A stretch of DNA of 64,000 nt from Formicarius rufipectus (taxonomy: Eukaryota > Chordata > Aves > Passeriformes > Formicariidae). The notes under the pieces were generated by a model, which had not been told where the DNA came from, did no database searches, and saw only the letters and a list, made by a program, of their open reading frames with translations. The stretch is taken from NCBI GenBank assembly GCA_013399695.1, contig VXAU01004947.1:868990-932989 (forward strand), read 5' to 3'. Position numbers and translations under genes: made by a program. Each line of letters starts with the position of its first letter. Position 1 is the first letter of the stretch. Shown piece by piece: positions 38,342-50,249 of this stretch.

Positions 38342-39517
38342 GTAAGCTATGGGCTACAGACACATTGCTGTGACCTCTTGCAATCAGAAAAGCTCTGCGA
38401 CCTGGTCTTCGTACTACCAACAGAGACAAAATGCTAGCTTTGAAAATGGAAATTTGTGTTCTCTTGAGTTACCCAAAGCCAGGAGTTTTGAGCATTTCTG
38501 CTGTTTAAAATTTGTAAAACTTTCCCTTGGTGCTGAGACAGAAAACATTACTGAAGTGTAAGGTATTATTTTTCCCTCTGTGATTCTTGCCAGAAAGCAC
38601 ATAACAGCCAAGAAAAAGCCCACATAGATTCATTAGCTTGTTTCCATGTTAAAACCATTTTTGGCCTCCCTCTAACAAATCAGTCTTACCTTTACAATCT
38701 TAAATAATTGCTGTGTGCACAAACTCAGGTAAAAGTTCTTACAGACTTTAACTCCTTCAGAAATTACAGCATACAAAAGCCAAATTTGTTAGGATTTTGT
38801 TATGAAATGTGTTCGGGGAAAGTAAATATAAAAGCTGACTAAAGCACTATTCTCAAGATTGTTTATTATTATCCTCTAAAAATAAATAAAAAACAAGATC
38901 TCACTGAAAATTCAGCTGACACAATTTCAGCAGAATGTGTTAAAGAGTGGGTCCACTTTCAACAGGAACTTGGAGAAAAATTTGCAACCTGTTTTTTTAC
39001 AATTTCATCCCTCCATCCTCTGTCAAAAATATTGGAGGCTAAAAAATGCAATTTCCTATGCAGAGCAATTTGCAACATAATCTGATATCCATCAGAAACA
39101 GGGATGGTGTTGCCTGGTAAACAGTAATGGAGATATAGAGAAGAAAATATCATTAGCTGAGATTTTCTTGAACTGCCAGCAGAAAGATAGAGTTATATGT
39201 GAAGAGCTAGTAATAAGAGACAAAGAATATGCCCTGACACTAGAACTACTTTTCCCAATGAGCTACCATTTATTGCATGTGCTAACCCTGTATGTTGTGT
39301 TTAGCCTACATAACCTACATATGCCACTGATCATCTCTTGCAGGTGTGGCTGCAGTGCCACGTTTGTGTCATTCCGTGGCAGAGAGGATAAGGTGAGGTC
39401 TTCCCCTGGTGCTCTGACCCACATGGGCTCCCAGGATTGCTCAACAACCTGACATTATTGCTTTACTGTTTGTTGGTTTTTTTCCTTAATGTTTTACACT
39501 TGAGAGGCGGCGGGCGT

Positions 39518-39528
39518 TGGCCGAGTGG
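39518..39528 (+). promoter_or_regulatory. RNA polymerase III A box
   Basis: TGGCCGAGTGG matches the tRNA A-box consensus TRGCNNARYGG. Paired with the B box 45 bases downstream, it would form a type 2 internal promoter for the SINE-like element. Confidence 0.75.
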
Positions 39529-39572
39529 CGTAGGCCCCCGCCTGTGGAGGCGGCTCCTCCTCTGAGGACGCC

Positions 39573-39583
39573 GGTTCGAATCC
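39573..39583 (+). promoter_or_regulatory. RNA polymerase III B box
   Basis: GGTTCGAATCC is an exact match to the tRNA B-box consensus GGTTCGANTCC. Confidence 0.8.
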
Positions 39584-39601
39584 CGAGGAACTCGCTGTCG
39601 C

Positions 39602-39602
39602 N
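39602..39602. other. unresolved base inside the SINE-like element
   Basis: A single N in the body of the element, just after its tRNA-like head. It may reflect collapsed or polymorphic repeat copies or an allelic difference. Confidence 0.85.
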
Positions 39603-39824
39603 CCCTGTCCCTCACCTAAAAAATCCATTGCGCAGTCTTATCCCAAGATCTTTGTTCACGAAGCCCAGCCAACAACAACAACATAGCCTACATAGACAAG
39701 CCGTAGGAAGAATTATGCCAGAAAGTTCAGTTGTTAAAAAATTTAGAAGAACTTGGAATATCAAAAGGTGTGGTGCAGAATTGTAAGTAAAATTCACTGA
39801 CCACAATTACAGTTTTGTTTTCCT

Positions 39825-39830
39825 ATTAAT
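39825..39830. repeat. left target-site duplication of the solo LTR
   Basis: ATTAAT immediately precedes the N run and the LTR. The same six bases recur right after the LTR at 40248-40253. Confidence 0.7.
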
Positions 39831-40143
39831 NNNTTTTTAAAGTTTTTATACTGTTCTGGTGTTATAGTTAGGATAGAAGATGTATTAGATAGATAACTAT
39901 TACTATTCGATTACCTCTGTTCAATTGTTCTGATTGGTTCTGGGAACCCCGGTTACAGCCCCCTGATTGGTCCTTGTACCCCTAAAACCCCATAGGCTGG
40001 CCAGTGGTGCAGTGGAGCACCACCACACAAGGCTACCCACCCCTAATTTTCCCTTATAAGTTATGAACCCTCCTTCCCTTTTCCTTTCTTGTCATGATCT
40101 GCCCCTAACTCCACACAAGTTCTAGAATCCTCTGACTGAACCC

Positions 40144-40148
40144 TATAA
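40144..40148 (+). promoter_or_regulatory. TATA box of the solo LTR
   Basis: TATAA in the context CCCTATAAGAG, 18 bases upstream of the AATAAA signal. The spacing fits a compact U3-R arrangement with transcription starting near 40170. Confidence 0.6.
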
Positions 40149-40165
40149 GAGTCCCACGCGCCTCT

Positions 40166-40171
40166 AATAAA
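40166..40171 (+). promoter_or_regulatory. polyadenylation signal of the solo LTR
   Basis: AATAAA in the context CTCTAATAAACGG, expected to direct 3' cleavage about 15-25 bases downstream, at the R/U5 border. Confidence 0.6.
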
Positions 40172-40247
40172 CGGTTCACTCCTGTTCACACCTGTTTCTA
40201 TCCCACTCTGTGTGGACCGTTCCTTCTTCCCTGCATGGACCGCGACA

Positions 40248-40253
40248 ATTAAT
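40248..40253. repeat. right target-site duplication of the solo LTR
   Basis: ATTAAT directly follows the terminal ACA of the LTR and matches 39825-39830. Confidence 0.7.
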
Positions 40254-41589
40254 TTAGAAAACAACCCATTTGCAGCTTTTAAAAAAGCAATATCTGATAA
40301 CTGAATTCCATTTTTGTATTTCCAAAATGTTAGGATTCTATCTTTATTTCATAAAAATTAACATCTAAGTATATATTCTCCTGTTTTCTTCTCAGAAGAG
40401 AACTGTGATACCATTCCTTCATCTCAGGGATGCATAGGCATCAAGACAGAAATAGTAACTGATAATAACTAAAATTTCTCTCACAGATTCATAACCATCT
40501 AAATATTGGAACAAAAATTCTGCTTCCACAGATGCTGGATTATATACTCAAGCAGGTATTCAAGCAAGTAATTAGTCAGAGTTCTACTACTCTTTTGTAT
40601 AACACTTTTTGTTCAGTTACTTACTTTCTGTGCCTCTAAAACAATGCAAGTGATACCAGAATGTCATAGATCTTTACTCCATAGATTTTAACTTTCTGTT
40701 AAAGTCAGAAGGTCTGAATAGACAAAGTGTTCTCACCATTACTCAAAGTAAATTTTGTCTGATTAAACACAAGTTTAAAATTACTAAACGTTGCAATTTT
40801 TGAGATTTTAAGTTTCCCATATAGTCAGTAGAGAGATGTAAATACTTCCAAGGTACTAATTAGAGCAACAACGTAAACAGTTTGAGTGGTTACTCGATGT
40901 CAGTAGCTAAGTTAATGAAGAAAAATTGCTTTTGTAGAAATAAGATTCTGTATTGATTTATAAACTCAACATTATTTACTGCCACTTTGTAGTTATTTGT
41001 GATGTTAAGTATTTGCACCTTGGCATGTGTTTTCCTCTAGACTTAAGGTGAGAAAATCAAAGCAAGTTAATATTCAGAAAAACACATAGAGGGGTAAGAA
41101 ACCTTGACTGAAATTATTCAAAAGCACAGTATGGAAACAGTGACCTTATTCTACTCATTATGAGATCCAAGATGGTTTAATTAGTTAGACTCCAAAATCA
41201 GTAGTTATGGGTATTTCAGGGAGCAAAAATTTGCAATACTTCTTTCAACTAAAAACATTGAATAACTTCATGTGGGAATGCTTGGTAGCTTTCTTCTGGT
41301 TCATTAATTGAACTTCTCTCAAATGGTTCTCAGTACAATCAGAAATGTAATCCTCTATGAAATGCACTGGGAGGTGTAGGGGTGAAAACTCGACAAAACC
41401 AGCAGAACATCTGAGGTGCCAAGGGCAGATGGAGCACAGCCTGGTTAAAGAAATCTGGGCAGAATGTACCCTTTTAGATATTAGTCAGAACAGTTAAATT
41501 TCTGGGTGACTGTTAAAGTGTGAAATCAGTCCAGAATGACAGCTTGTAAAGAGAGCCAGAGATCATACAGGAAGAGCAGAGGAAGAAAA
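40254..41589. other. non-coding stretch, nothing recognised
   Basis: AT-rich, with no open frame worth noting and no repeat family recognised. Confidence 0.6.
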
Positions 41590-42353
41590 AGTACTGAGAG
41601 GAGTGGCTGATACAGCAGAGTGCACTGCCATCCAGAGGGACCTCAAATGACTGGATAAATGGACTGAAAGAAACGTCATGAAACTCAACAAAGGGAAATG
41701 CAAAATCCTGCACCATATGCATAACAATCCCATGAACCAGCCCATTCAGTGAGCTGTTTGACCAGAAACCAGGTCTACGGAAAAAGACCTGGGGGTCCTA
41801 GCGTTCCTCAGGCTGACCATGGGGTATCAATTCATGCTCATGCCAAAATGGCCATCAGTATCCTGGGCTGCATGCGGCAAAGCATTGCCAGCAGGTTGAT
41901 GGAGGTGATCCTTCCTCTCTTCTCAGTCCTGATGAGACACATCTGAAATACTCTGTCCAAGTTAGGGCTCCCTAGCACACGAGAGACAGGAATATACCAT
42001 AGTGAAACAAGGGAAAGTCCAGAGGATCTTTCAGTGACCATGGATCTAGGATTATTCAGCCTGAAAAAGAGAAGGAATTAAAAAGGAGCAAGGCTTTTTT
42101 GGTGGTGTCCACTAATAGGACAAGGGGCAGTGGGTAGAAATTAAAATCCATGAAATTTTATCTTAAGTAAAAGTATAGTTACCTGTGCCCAAACATTGAC
42201 ACAGGTTTTCCAAAGAGGTTGCAAAGTCTACATTCTTAGAGATATTCAGACCCTGACTGGAAAAAATCCTCTGGTTGACCCTGCATTGGCATTGATGTAG
42301 GACTACATGTTATCCAGAGAAGTCTCTTACAATGCCAGCTATTCTGTGCACCA
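41590..42353 (+). repeat. CR1 LINE fragment, ORF2 end and 3' UTR
   Basis: Covers the C-terminal part of the CR1 reverse-transcriptase protein (ORF2) and the 3' UTR. Recognisable landmarks in order are 'actgccatccagagggacctcaa' near 41622, 'aagacctgggggtcct' near 41783, 'atcctgggctgcatgcggcaaagcattgccagcagg' near 41859, 'gtggtgtccactaataggacaaggggcagtgggtag' near 42101 and an end resembling TTCTGTG near 42346. A TGA interrupts the reading frame at 41648-41650, and further stops and small indels follow, so the protein is dead. The internal frame 41749-41946 is part of this relic. Confidence 0.92.
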
Positions 42354-43319
42354 TTTTGTCCTCCTGTGTGATAAAGTGAGTTTAAGAAAATGACAGGCTC
42401 TCATTTGAATGCAGAGCATTTTGTCTCGTTTAAAGTGACAGTTGTGCTGGACAGTATGTGCCAGTCTGTGTGAGATACCAACTTCCATGAACCATGTTTA
42501 AAAACAATATTGCAGAGTGAAAATGTACTAGATGATCTAATAAAAGAAATTACTGCTACCGACAAACATGGTCTAGCTCAACTTTGCACAGTCATTGCTC
42601 AAAATTAAATGATAGTTCTGCAGCATGAGTTTTTTATTTAGGGATAAAGCTTTTTAATTGTTCTCTACCTATTCTTGTTTTTGTATGGCTGCTAATGTCT
42701 TTGCAAGTAGATGAGAGATACTGTTCTTTATTAGTAACAAAATGTGTTACAAGGGAGGCACATCTGCAAAGAGCTGTGCTGGGAACTGGGTGTCCTTCCT
42801 CAACTGTAAAGAGAGAATTCCTCAAACTACAGACATCGGGGCATTGCAGAAATTACATCCATGCTCCTGGGTATAATTTAGATAAATTATAAAATCAAAA
42901 TGGTAAGCTGAAACAAAAAGAGTAAGCAGTATGAAGGGAAGAGATAGACTGTTTTGGTTATGACAGTAACTTTTCATTTCTCAAATCAATGTGTGAATTG
43001 GTATAGTATTTTCTGAAATCATTTGCAAAACCATGAGCAAGGCATGTACCTGATGGATCAAATCATTACATTTAGGATTCTAAGATAAACAGCCCTATTA
43101 CAGCAGAAGTAGTTTTTCTTTTGCACCACCAACCCCTTGCACCACCTCCAGGAGGTACAGACACCAAACAGTTTTATCAGAGAGAGGAGGTTGTGTTTAG
43201 CCTTGAAAAGAGAAAGCTTAGGGGGCATTCATCTGCTGTCATCAGTTACCAACACTGAGGTTTTGAAGAAAACGGAGACAGGTTTTTCTCGGTATTCACG
43301 GAAGAAAGACAAGAAGTGA
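42354..43319. other. non-coding stretch, nothing recognised
   Basis: About 1 kb between two CR1 fragments, with no gene or repeat family recognised. Confidence 0.6.
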
Positions 43320-43578
43320 TGGTCTCAGGTTGAAGGAAGAGAAAATACCAACAGATGTACGAAAAATAGGTCCCTGTTGAGGACAGTGACACACAAGTCT
43401 GGACTGCCCAGGTAGCTGTGGGATTTCAGCTGTGGAATTCTCAGGAATTCAAAACTCAGACAGACAAGATGCCAAACAACCTGTTCTAGCTTTGAGGTGA
43501 ACTGTGCTTTGAACAAGAAGTTGGACTAAATGATCCCCAAATGTCCCTTCCAACCTGAACTATTGGTTCTACTATATA
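43320..43578 (+). repeat. CR1 LINE fragment, 3' end
   Basis: Matches the end of CR1 in order: 'ggtctcaggttgaaggaaga', 'ctgcccaggtagctgtggga', 'ggaattcaaaactcagacagacaagatgcc', then 'ttggactaaatgatccccaaatgtcccttccaacctgaac'. The tail TTGGTTCTACTATATAG near 43564 is a mutated octamer repeat. It belongs to a different subfamily from the 41590 copy, judging by the stretch before the tail. Confidence 0.88.
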
Positions 43579-46500
43579 GTTACAACTCAAATATTTTTTA
43601 TAGACCCCAATCCAATATATCTCTTAAAGAAATCTAACAGAGACATTAGGGGGATATAATTTATTTCTTTGCTCAATCTAGTTACAAAAGATACTGATAA
43701 TATAAAAATTACTGATGAGAAAAAAAAGAAAAGGGAAAAACTGTAGTTGCAACCCTGTTCCCTGGGAAACATGTTTTAGTGTTCTTCCTTTGTCTTTTTT
43801 CAAATACATGTTCCTGCATTTTAGACTGTGCTATTTAAAATGACACTTTAGTGTTGGTTTGTTTTTTTGTGTGCTTTTTTTTTTTTTTAATTCAGTTGCC
43901 TTTTATTACAATAAATGTATCAAGTCAATAACTATTATTTACACAAAATAAATGACAAGAGAAAGTGGTGTTCTTTATGTTTCTCACTTAGATATTTTTA
44001 TCCCAAATATCTCTTTCTTCAAGATGCTATTGAAACTATAGATAAACATGTTGGATAATGAAAAAGATATGAATGGAAACAGGGCATTGAATCTGAAATT
44101 TTATAGAGAAAAAATCCATTATGATACAGAGGCTCCTGGATAGACAAAGGCTTGAGAAGTAACTTGGGAAACAATGTTTTGAAAAACAGCTCCAAGGCAG
44201 TAATCCTTTGACTTGAAGTCAGAGACCAAAAAAAATAATGCAGAAAAAAAAAGTTACAGAATCCACTAGAAAATTAGATCAATAATCTTCTCTATAGTCC
44301 AGAATCAGACTGGTAAATTAACACCCAGAGGAAAAAAACAATGACTCTGAAAAATCATGAACTTCCCATGACTCTGGTGAATATTTCTGTCAGTCTTTTA
44401 AGGCCTATGGCAACTCTAGTGGAATCACACGTAAAATTAAGCAGCAGCTATTTCCTCCTTGCACTATTCAAAAACTAATAGTAATCTCTTCTGGTGTTTT
44501 ATTATTGCCATAGATTAGGTTGTCTGCAGTACTAATTGAGCAGAGTCCTGCTGACTACAGAAAAAAATCAAAACAGCTTAACTGAAACTCTGATTAATAA
44601 TAAAAAAAGAAAAAATCTCCCTTTATGTGAAAGCTTTCCCTAACTTTTAAAACTAAAAACTTGAATTTCATGCCTTGGAGTCTTTCATACAGAGTTGTTA
44701 CTGCTTACAGATCCACCATAGGCCTGGCAGTGATTTAAGCCCTATGTGCAGTAGGAGACATTTTTTCTAGTTGTTCTACAAAGTATTCCAGTTTTCAAGG
44801 AAGTATATGTCCAACATATTCCTTAAAAAATTGGTGAAATTTTTGTGACAGCTATATATTGCTTTTATGGAAATACTAATGAAGGAAGAGGACCAGATAG
44901 AAGTAGCTGGATGTCTGTGTCAGAGAAGGCTGAAATCCAATCTAATTCCAGCAGTGGTGTCCTCCTGACAGCCACATACCACCTAGTCTTTTCCCACAAA
45001 ACTGAGAGTACTGGAAATGAAGAGAACAGGCAATGTCACACTAGCACTAGGAAGAGACCAAATGCTTATTCCTTGAGAAAAACTGGCATCTGCTCTAGTG
45101 AGGAACACACATGTTGCTGGTCATCTTGTTGGATGAAAAGACTGGAGATGGTAATTGCAAGTTGGACCATTCAAAGAAGCACAAATCCTGCAATCCCAGC
45201 CCCCTGACCTCTCCAAAGACTCAACTAAGCTCAGACCCGTTGTCCCTCCAGTATCCAGCCACAGGCCTGTCCCACTCCTCGGTTAGTCTGGCTTGAAGCT
45301 TGCTGGCAGATTGCACCCAGGGCAGATATTTAGGAACAAAGTTTAGTAAGGAGATGGGAGAGACTGTGGTGCTCGGGCACAGAGCCTGAACAGTTGAGCA
45401 TAATGACCAGCACCTGATTAGACGTAATCATTCTCTGATTATTCCCATAAGCCTTTTCCCCCTGACACTTGTTCCTTCCATGTCTGCCTTGATGAATCCT
45501 TTTGGTTCTTCCCCTAAATCCTGTACAGTAATTTTAAAATAGTCACCCACTTCCCCTCAACTCATAATACGAATGCTTTTTGCCTTAAGTCACACAGTAA
45601 TCTTCTTTTCCTTCTTACCTTTAAAAGGTTACACCTGAACATCTGACTCTTCAAGGTTGCACTTAAGTGGCTCATTAAGTGGCTCATCAATTAACTTTTT
45701 CAGGTTTCTTTATCTGTGTGTTTAATTTATTTATTTTCCTGTTTCTTGTGCTTGGTTTTTATGCAGAATAGCCATTATCCAGCTACCTTTATAAGGTAAA
45801 CATTAAGAAAACAGAGCCTTAAGGATAAATAAGCTACAGCCTGTCTAGTAAATTCTTTCAACTAATCCAAAAGCGTGGTTTGGGAGATAATTTTTTGAAG
45901 ATGCCCAGCACTTCCTGCTGGCTTGAACCCCAGACTGGGATGTTGAACACAGGGAGAGTCAGGATCCTCCATCTTCAAGTGAGGTTGCTGAAATACTAGC
46001 TCTGCTCTCCAAAATTCTCTGAACACAACTGTTGCAGGTCCTCAACTCCTCCAGTAACAGCCTGGTTTGCTACAGGCATTTTGAGTGAGACTTATCTCAT
46101 GCAACTCACAACGTTGGACAGCTTGTGTGAACTCATCAGTCAGTTTCCTCCACAGTGAGTGAAGACAGAAAGACAAACCCAGAAGATGAGTCATCTTGCT
46201 TTTCCTATCCACCCACCTCAGAATGAAACAAAACCCCTTCTGGAGATTTTCTTCTCTCTATTGACTACAGAGGAGTCCAGGCAATTAAACACCTCACGTT
46301 CCAATAAAGGATCAAGTGTGATGAGTCCCACTTTTATGTGGAGAGGTAGAGCTTATATATATGATCCAGTACTTCTTGTGTGATAGTAATCAAACTTTAC
46401 ATCTGTCTGTGCCAAATGGCCTCTCTGGGACCCCTTTTTTCTCAAAGGATTGTGTGTCACATACATCACGCACAGTAAGAGGCATAGTGAGGCCAGCAAT

Positions 46501-49170
46501 AGATCCAAGCAAGGAAACCCACATGCTTTCTCCTTTTTCAAGATGTCATGTTGCTGGCCAGCAACAGGTAAAGGCAATTCACTGTCCAGTGTACTCAAAG
46601 CTAAGGGAACATGCTGGTTTCTACACAAATTATTGTTGGTATTATTATAAAAGTAGTTAATCTATTAGTAATATATTTTTATCCTGGAAAATTCACTTAT
46701 TTAAATGTCTTTAAAAACATCAAGTGAAAGAGTAAGACAAATGAAATGAGAAAAATTATATTCTGTAACATGTGATGCAATTGTATCTCAGCAAATGGCA
46801 TGTTACTCCTGGAAACCTCCCTCACTGTGGTGTGTCACTGCTTCAGGCTCACTCTGCAGCAGGTGGACATCCACCAAGCTCTTCCATGAGGGGTAAGCAC
46901 AAGCCAAAATATCCTGAAGGGTACCCTGGTTGGGAAGTTGCTCCCCACACACAAACCCATGAATTTGAGTATTGTTTGCCATTCAGGGAGAAAGCTCCTC
47001 TCAGACTGTTGTCTCCTCAGAGGGAAGGGAATATATTAATTTTGTTTTCCTTACAAAAATTTGCACACTTGATTATTGTTTCAAGTATTAAAAAACATCG
47101 CTACATTAAAGACCCTATTCAATTGTGAGTTCAGACACCACAAACACATGCATAAACTCTTGAAGCACTCTTAAAAACTAAAATGAAAATAAGTGCAGAA
47201 GGTTAGGATTAGACCAAATCATGGATGAAAGGGCAATGAAGTGCAGGGTCACCTGTGCTGGAGAACCTGATAGAAGAATGTCAAAGAGAGAAATTTGGAG
47301 TGGGTGTAAAAAGAGAGGTGGAAGCAATCATGGGATTCCCCTTTGTTAAGTGAAATACTGGATGAAGATTTATTGTGTTGAGGAGGACTGGAAACAGCTG
47401 CATAAGAATAGTATTACCAGAGGGAGAGAGGAGAGCATGAAGGAATGGAGTGGGACTTTGGCATAGAAGTTTGAGTCTTTTTGTAGCTAACATCTGTGAG
47501 GAGTGATAGATGCAAAGACTGAAAACTTGAAACACGGTGAGAAGGTAGAGAACAAGAAGGCATGAAGAGCCAGAAGGTCAGAGCATCCACCGGCAGTGTA
47601 AAGGCTGTAAAGGACGGGACCTCAACAGTTATGTTTATGCAAAGCAAGTGCTCCCACATAATGAAAACCCAGCAGTTTATCATCATTGATCATTGATTCT
47701 TACTTTTGTCTTCTTTTTCAAAACTGGAATTAAACAGGATGATTTTCTTTTATCACCTCTCCCAAAAAAGACAAAAATACAGAGCCTTCTGAAAAGGTTC
47801 CATGTATTTGGCATAATTTGTTGTTATTGAGGTAAGAACATATGCCTTAATTTAATTGTTCTTTTGTTCATTTGCTTTGTTTTGGTTTGTTTTGTGTGCT
47901 GTAGGCTTCCAATGATTGAAATATGAACAACATGCTATGCTTGTAATTCACAGGACAAATTTTGTTGCAGTTTCCTTCTGCTAGACTGGGTAAAACCTAA
48001 CTTCAGTACTTTTAGAAGGCATGTTTTGAGCAGATCCTGTAATTTATAACTCTTAAGTAAAGCTTGAGAGCTTTGGTGTTTTCTACACCACCTAAACTGT
48101 TTATTTTCTGGATATTATTTCTAAATTCTCATGCTTCTTTTTAGGTATTATTCCAAGGGAAATAAACTTCCATAAATAGAAGTAGAAGCAAATGGAATTT
48201 TGGAGATCACTGTTAGATTCAGTTTTTGTGTGTAAACTCTTCACAGCTAAAGCTGCTTGCTACATCTTTGCTGGGACCCTATGAGAGCTTTCAAACCAAC
48301 TTTTGAAAAAGATCAGCTCTCTGTTCACTGTGCTAAGCACTGTCCTGTATTGTACAAAATCCACCAGGGAAAACTGGTTATTCAGCTCCAATTTCTATCA
48401 GAGCTGCATACACCAACACAAAGCAATTATGCTTGCAGACACCCTCCTTGCAGAAGGTGCACGCACCTTGTCTCCTCTTGTTGCCTTCCTAAAGGAGTCT
48501 TGGGTGATGATTTTGGGAATTCAGCCCTCCTGCTGTCAAATACTATTCCACCTCACATCAAATGCACCACTTCTGGCAGGGCAGCTTATGTGTCTGAACT
48601 TAAAACTGGCTCTGAAAATGATAAGTTTGTAGTTAAATTTGACAAGTACAAGTGTCCATATACAATGAGCAGTCTAGAAACAAGGGTTCAGAGAAAGGGA
48701 ATTCAATTCACTCAGGACTCCTCTTTCTTCAAAGAAAATACTTGTGTTCCTTAAGGCTTCTGCCAAAACGTAGGGTTTGAGTCCCACATATCATGGGTGC
48801 TATCAGCTACTAGGCCAGCCTTCTTCTGAACTCCAAGGAAGTAGAACTTTATTTTTCTTCATCAAACAGCAGAAAGTCAGTGGGATGTTCTGAGATCTGC
48901 TTCCCGTACGAACTTCCAAGAACCCTCTTCTTCCATACTGATGCCAAGAGCCACTTGCCTAGTGGGACACAAGAGGCCCACACCAGGAGCTGGCTCTGGG
49001 ATATGTCATAAAGGGGGAATCTTAGTGTGCTCCTGCCTTTTCATTATTGCATATTCAGACATGAAATACACCTGACGAGTATCACTGATGTATGTCAGGA
49101 GGTGGCAGAAGACTTATGATATGTGTGATGAGTGTGTCAAACCCTGACTCTTTCCTTGAGGTGACATATA
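43579..49170. other. non-coding stretch, no gene recognised
   Basis: T-rich runs occur at about 43858-43891, and a 12-bp unit is duplicated in tandem at 45663-45686. Frames at 44845-45207 (120 codons), 46772-47128 (118 codons) and 48257-48754 (165 codons) are open but unrecognised. The last is the longest unexplained frame in the window and is discussed in the findings. No RNA gene is seen. Confidence 0.55.
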
Positions 49171-49740
49171 ATCATAGAATCATAGAAGGGTTTGGGTTGG
49201 AACGGACCTTAAAGATAATATAGTTCCAAATCTCTGCCATGTTCACAGACATCTTAAACTAGATCAGGTTACCCAGAGCTCCATCCAGCCTGGTCTTGAA
49301 GACTCCCAGGGATGGGGCATCCACAGCTTCTCTGGCCAACCTGCTCCAGTGCCTCACCTCCCTCACCCCAATTGTTTCCTAATATCTAATATAAACCTAT
49401 TCTCTTTCAGTTTTAATCCATTCCTACTTGTCTTGTCACGACATGTTTCTGTAAAAAATCCCACTCCATCTCTCTTGTAGGCTCCCTTCAGGGACTGGAA
49501 GGTCACAATTGGTTCACCCCTAGACCTTCTCTTTTACAGGTTGAACAAACCCAGTCCTCTCAGCCCTTCCTCATAGAAGAGGCACTCCATCCCTGTGATC
49601 AGCTTGGTGGCCCTCCTCTGGACTCGCTCCAACAGGTCAGTGTCCTTCTCGTGCTGGGACCCCAGTACTCCAAGTGAGGTCTCACAGAGCAGAGTCGAGG
49701 GTCAGAATCACCTCCCTCAACCTGCTGTCTGTGCTACTTT
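49171..49740 (-). repeat. older CR1 element, 3' half (split)
   Basis: A minus-strand CR1 3' end. It starts on the plus strand with the inverted octamer tail ATCATAGAATCATAGAAGGG and continues through 'tttgggttggaacggacctt', 'gatggggcatccacagcttctctgg' and 'ggccctcctctggactcgctccaaca'. At 49700-49740 it reaches ORF2 codons for the consensus 'SRLREVIL' region. It does not continue past 49740, where another CR1 tail begins. The missing upstream part resumes at 51826-52125, so this is the 3' half of an element cut by a later insertion. Confidence 0.9.
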
Positions 49741-50249
49741 TCACAGAGTCACAGAATATGTCGAGTTGGAAGGTACCCACAAGGATCATTGACTCCAACT
49801 TCTGACCCCACACAGGACTGTCCACAAGAGTCACACCATGTGCTCAAGAGTATCATCCAAATATTTCTTGGACTCTGTCAGGCTTGGTTCTGTGACCACT
49901 TCCCTGGGGAGCCTGTTCCAGTGACAAACCACCCTTTAGGTGAAGAACCTCTTTCTAATATTCGACTTAAATCTCCCCTGACAAAACTTCAGACCATTTA
50001 CTCAGGTCCTGTCACTGGTCACCACAGAGAGATCAGTGTCTGCCCCTCCCTTTCCCCTCATGAGGAAGTTGTAACTGCAATGAGGTCTCCCCTCAGTCCC
50101 CTCTTCTCCAGGCTGAACAGACCAAGTGCCTTCAGCCATTCCTCATACGACTTCCCCTCGAGACCCTTCACCGTCTTTCTGGCTCTCTGTTGGATGCTTT
50201 CTAAAGGCAGAACATCTTTCTTATATTGAGGTGCCCAAAACTGCCTACA

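Larger units (their letters stand above)
39505..39683 (+). mobile_element. tRNA-derived SINE-like element
   Basis: A GC- and CpG-rich island in AT-rich surroundings holds both RNA polymerase III internal promoter boxes. A near-perfect A box, TGGCCGAGTGG, is at 39518-39528, and a perfect B box, GGTTCGAATCC, is at 39573-39583. The 45-base gap between them fits a tRNA of the Ser/Leu type with a long variable arm. A 4-bp D-arm (GGCC/GGCC) and a CCGCC/GGCGG stem can be drawn. However, the T stem pairs at only about three of five positions, and the expected acceptor strands do not pair, so it is not a working tRNA gene. A non-tRNA body follows, then a (CAA)n-type tail at 39670-39682. No clear target duplication is visible. 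One N lies at 39602. Confidence 0.68.
39831..40247 (+). mobile_element. solo LTR of an endogenous retrovirus
   Basis: About 417 bases with an LTR layout. Two inverted CCAAT elements (ATTGG at 39933-39937 and 39966-39970) are followed by a TATA box at 40144-40148 and an AATAAA signal at 40166-40171. A short R/U5-like end closes with CGACA at 40243-40247. ATTAAT is duplicated on both sides, and a 6-bp duplication is typical of beta/ERVK-like (class II) avian elements. The expected TG start would fall in the unresolved NNN at 39831-39833. No gag, pol or env remains next to it, so this is a solo LTR left by recombination between the two LTRs of a provirus. It has no coding capacity. The exact subfamily is not identified. 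Confidence 0.78.

Noticed and set aside
39510..39600. Functional tRNA gene
   Set aside because: The A and B boxes are good, but the T stem has mismatches, the acceptor strands do not pair and the anticodon arm gives a 6-base loop. It was called SINE-like instead.
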